From Candidatus Igneacidithiobacillus taiwanensis (lineage in GTDB: Bacteria; Pseudomonadota; Gammaproteobacteria; Acidithiobacillales; Acidithiobacillaceae): a stretch of DNA of 5,913 bases. The translations under genes and the position numbers were made by a program. The notes under the pieces are model-generated. The model was not told where the DNA came from. It did no database searches and was given only the letters and a program-made list of their open reading frames with translations. The stretch is from contig DDOU01000092.1 of the NCBI GenBank assembly GCA_002341825.1, positions 1,069-6,981 of the forward strand, in the 5' to 3' direction. Shown here piece after piece: positions 5,623 to 5,913 of this stretch; positions within the stretch are counted from its first letter, which is position 1; every line of letters starts with the position of its first letter.

Positions 5623-5913
5623 TCCCCTACTGATCGTCGAAGACGAGATTTTCCTCGGTCGCGAGATGCGGCGCTTTTTTGAAAAAGAAGGCTGGCAGGT
5701 ATTCTGGGCCGAACGCCTGGCCGATGCCGAACAGCTTTTGGCCGAGGAGCTCAATCCCTTGGTGACCCTCGCGGATCTCAATCTGCCCGATGGAAACAGT
5801 CTCGATCTGCTGGAGCGCTCGCGAGAACGGGGGCAACAGGGAGAATGGATCTTCCTTACCGCCTACGGCAGCGTACCGGATTCGGTACGCGCTCTCCGCC
5901 TTGGCGCCTACGA
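5615..5913 (+). CDS. response regulator, receiver domain of an NtrC-type protein (3' end beyond right edge)
   Basis: This is the probable cognate partner of the upstream kinase; 99 residues are visible and the frame runs off the window. The receiver fold starts at once (LLIVEDEIFLGREMRRFF). The acidic pocket is E9/D10, the phospho-acceptor is Asp54 (LADLNLPDGNSLDLL), and the switch Thr82 lies in FLTAYGSVPDSVRALRLGAY. The conserved Lys should lie just past the edge. The TAYGSV...A...GAY pattern is typical of NtrC/ZraR-family receivers, so an AAA+ sigma54-interaction domain and a Fis-type DNA-binding domain are predicted next but not seen. The ATG overlaps the kinase stop by 8 bp (ATGGGTGA), a standard coupling arrangement. 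If the prediction holds, its targets would be sigma54 promoters, and the kinase-regulator pair would switch them on in response to the unknown periplasmic signal. Confidence 0.93.
   Translation, partial: MGDPLLIVEDEIFLGREMRRFFEKEGWQVFWAERLADAEQLLAEELNPLVTLADLNLPDGNSLDLLERSRERGQQGEWIFLTAYGSVPDSVRALRLGAY

Overview
This is an ordinary-looking chromosomal window from a GC-rich proteobacterium. It has tightly packed genes, two divergent operons and no sign of mobile DNA. SecB, ApaH and an NtrC-type two-component pair point to the Beta/Gammaproteobacteria or Acidithiobacillia. The GC-rich composition and a DsrE-like sulfur-relay-type protein would fit a sulfur oxidiser such as Acidithiobacillus. 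That assignment is inference only; no marker gene in the window proves it.

Left block (minus strand, read from about 2.6 kb down to 1): a small DsrE/TusD-like protein, then apaH (Ap4A hydrolase), a polytopic membrane protein of unknown function, and recQ, which is cut by the left edge. The junctions are a 2-bp gap, an 8-bp overlap and a 23-bp overlap, so this is probably one translationally coupled operon.

Centre (about 2527-2723): a divergent intergenic region of roughly 200 bp. It holds a candidate promoter in each direction, both with TACACT as the -10 hexamer. It also holds a perfect 7-bp inverted repeat over the -35 region of the leftward promoter, and a hairpin just upstream of the ribosome binding site of the DsrE-like gene.

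Right block (plus strand): secB (export chaperone), gpsA (glycerol-3-phosphate dehydrogenase), a membrane sensor histidine kinase, and a response regulator cut by the right edge. Junctions are 1 nt, 0 nt (TGA directly followed by ATG) and an 8-bp overlap. The kinase and regulator form a cognate pair, and the receiver sequence resembles NtrC/ZraR-type sigma54 activators. Two housekeeping envelope genes therefore appear to sit upstream of, and drive, a signalling pair whose stimulus is unknown.

I found no RNA genes, insertion sequences, CRISPR arrays or convincing terminators. The most useful leads are the cysteine-free DsrE-like protein, the divergent regulatory region, the uncharacterised sensor domain, and a few unusual residues in conserved motifs of RecQ and GpsA. 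I did not see a clearly new biological system.
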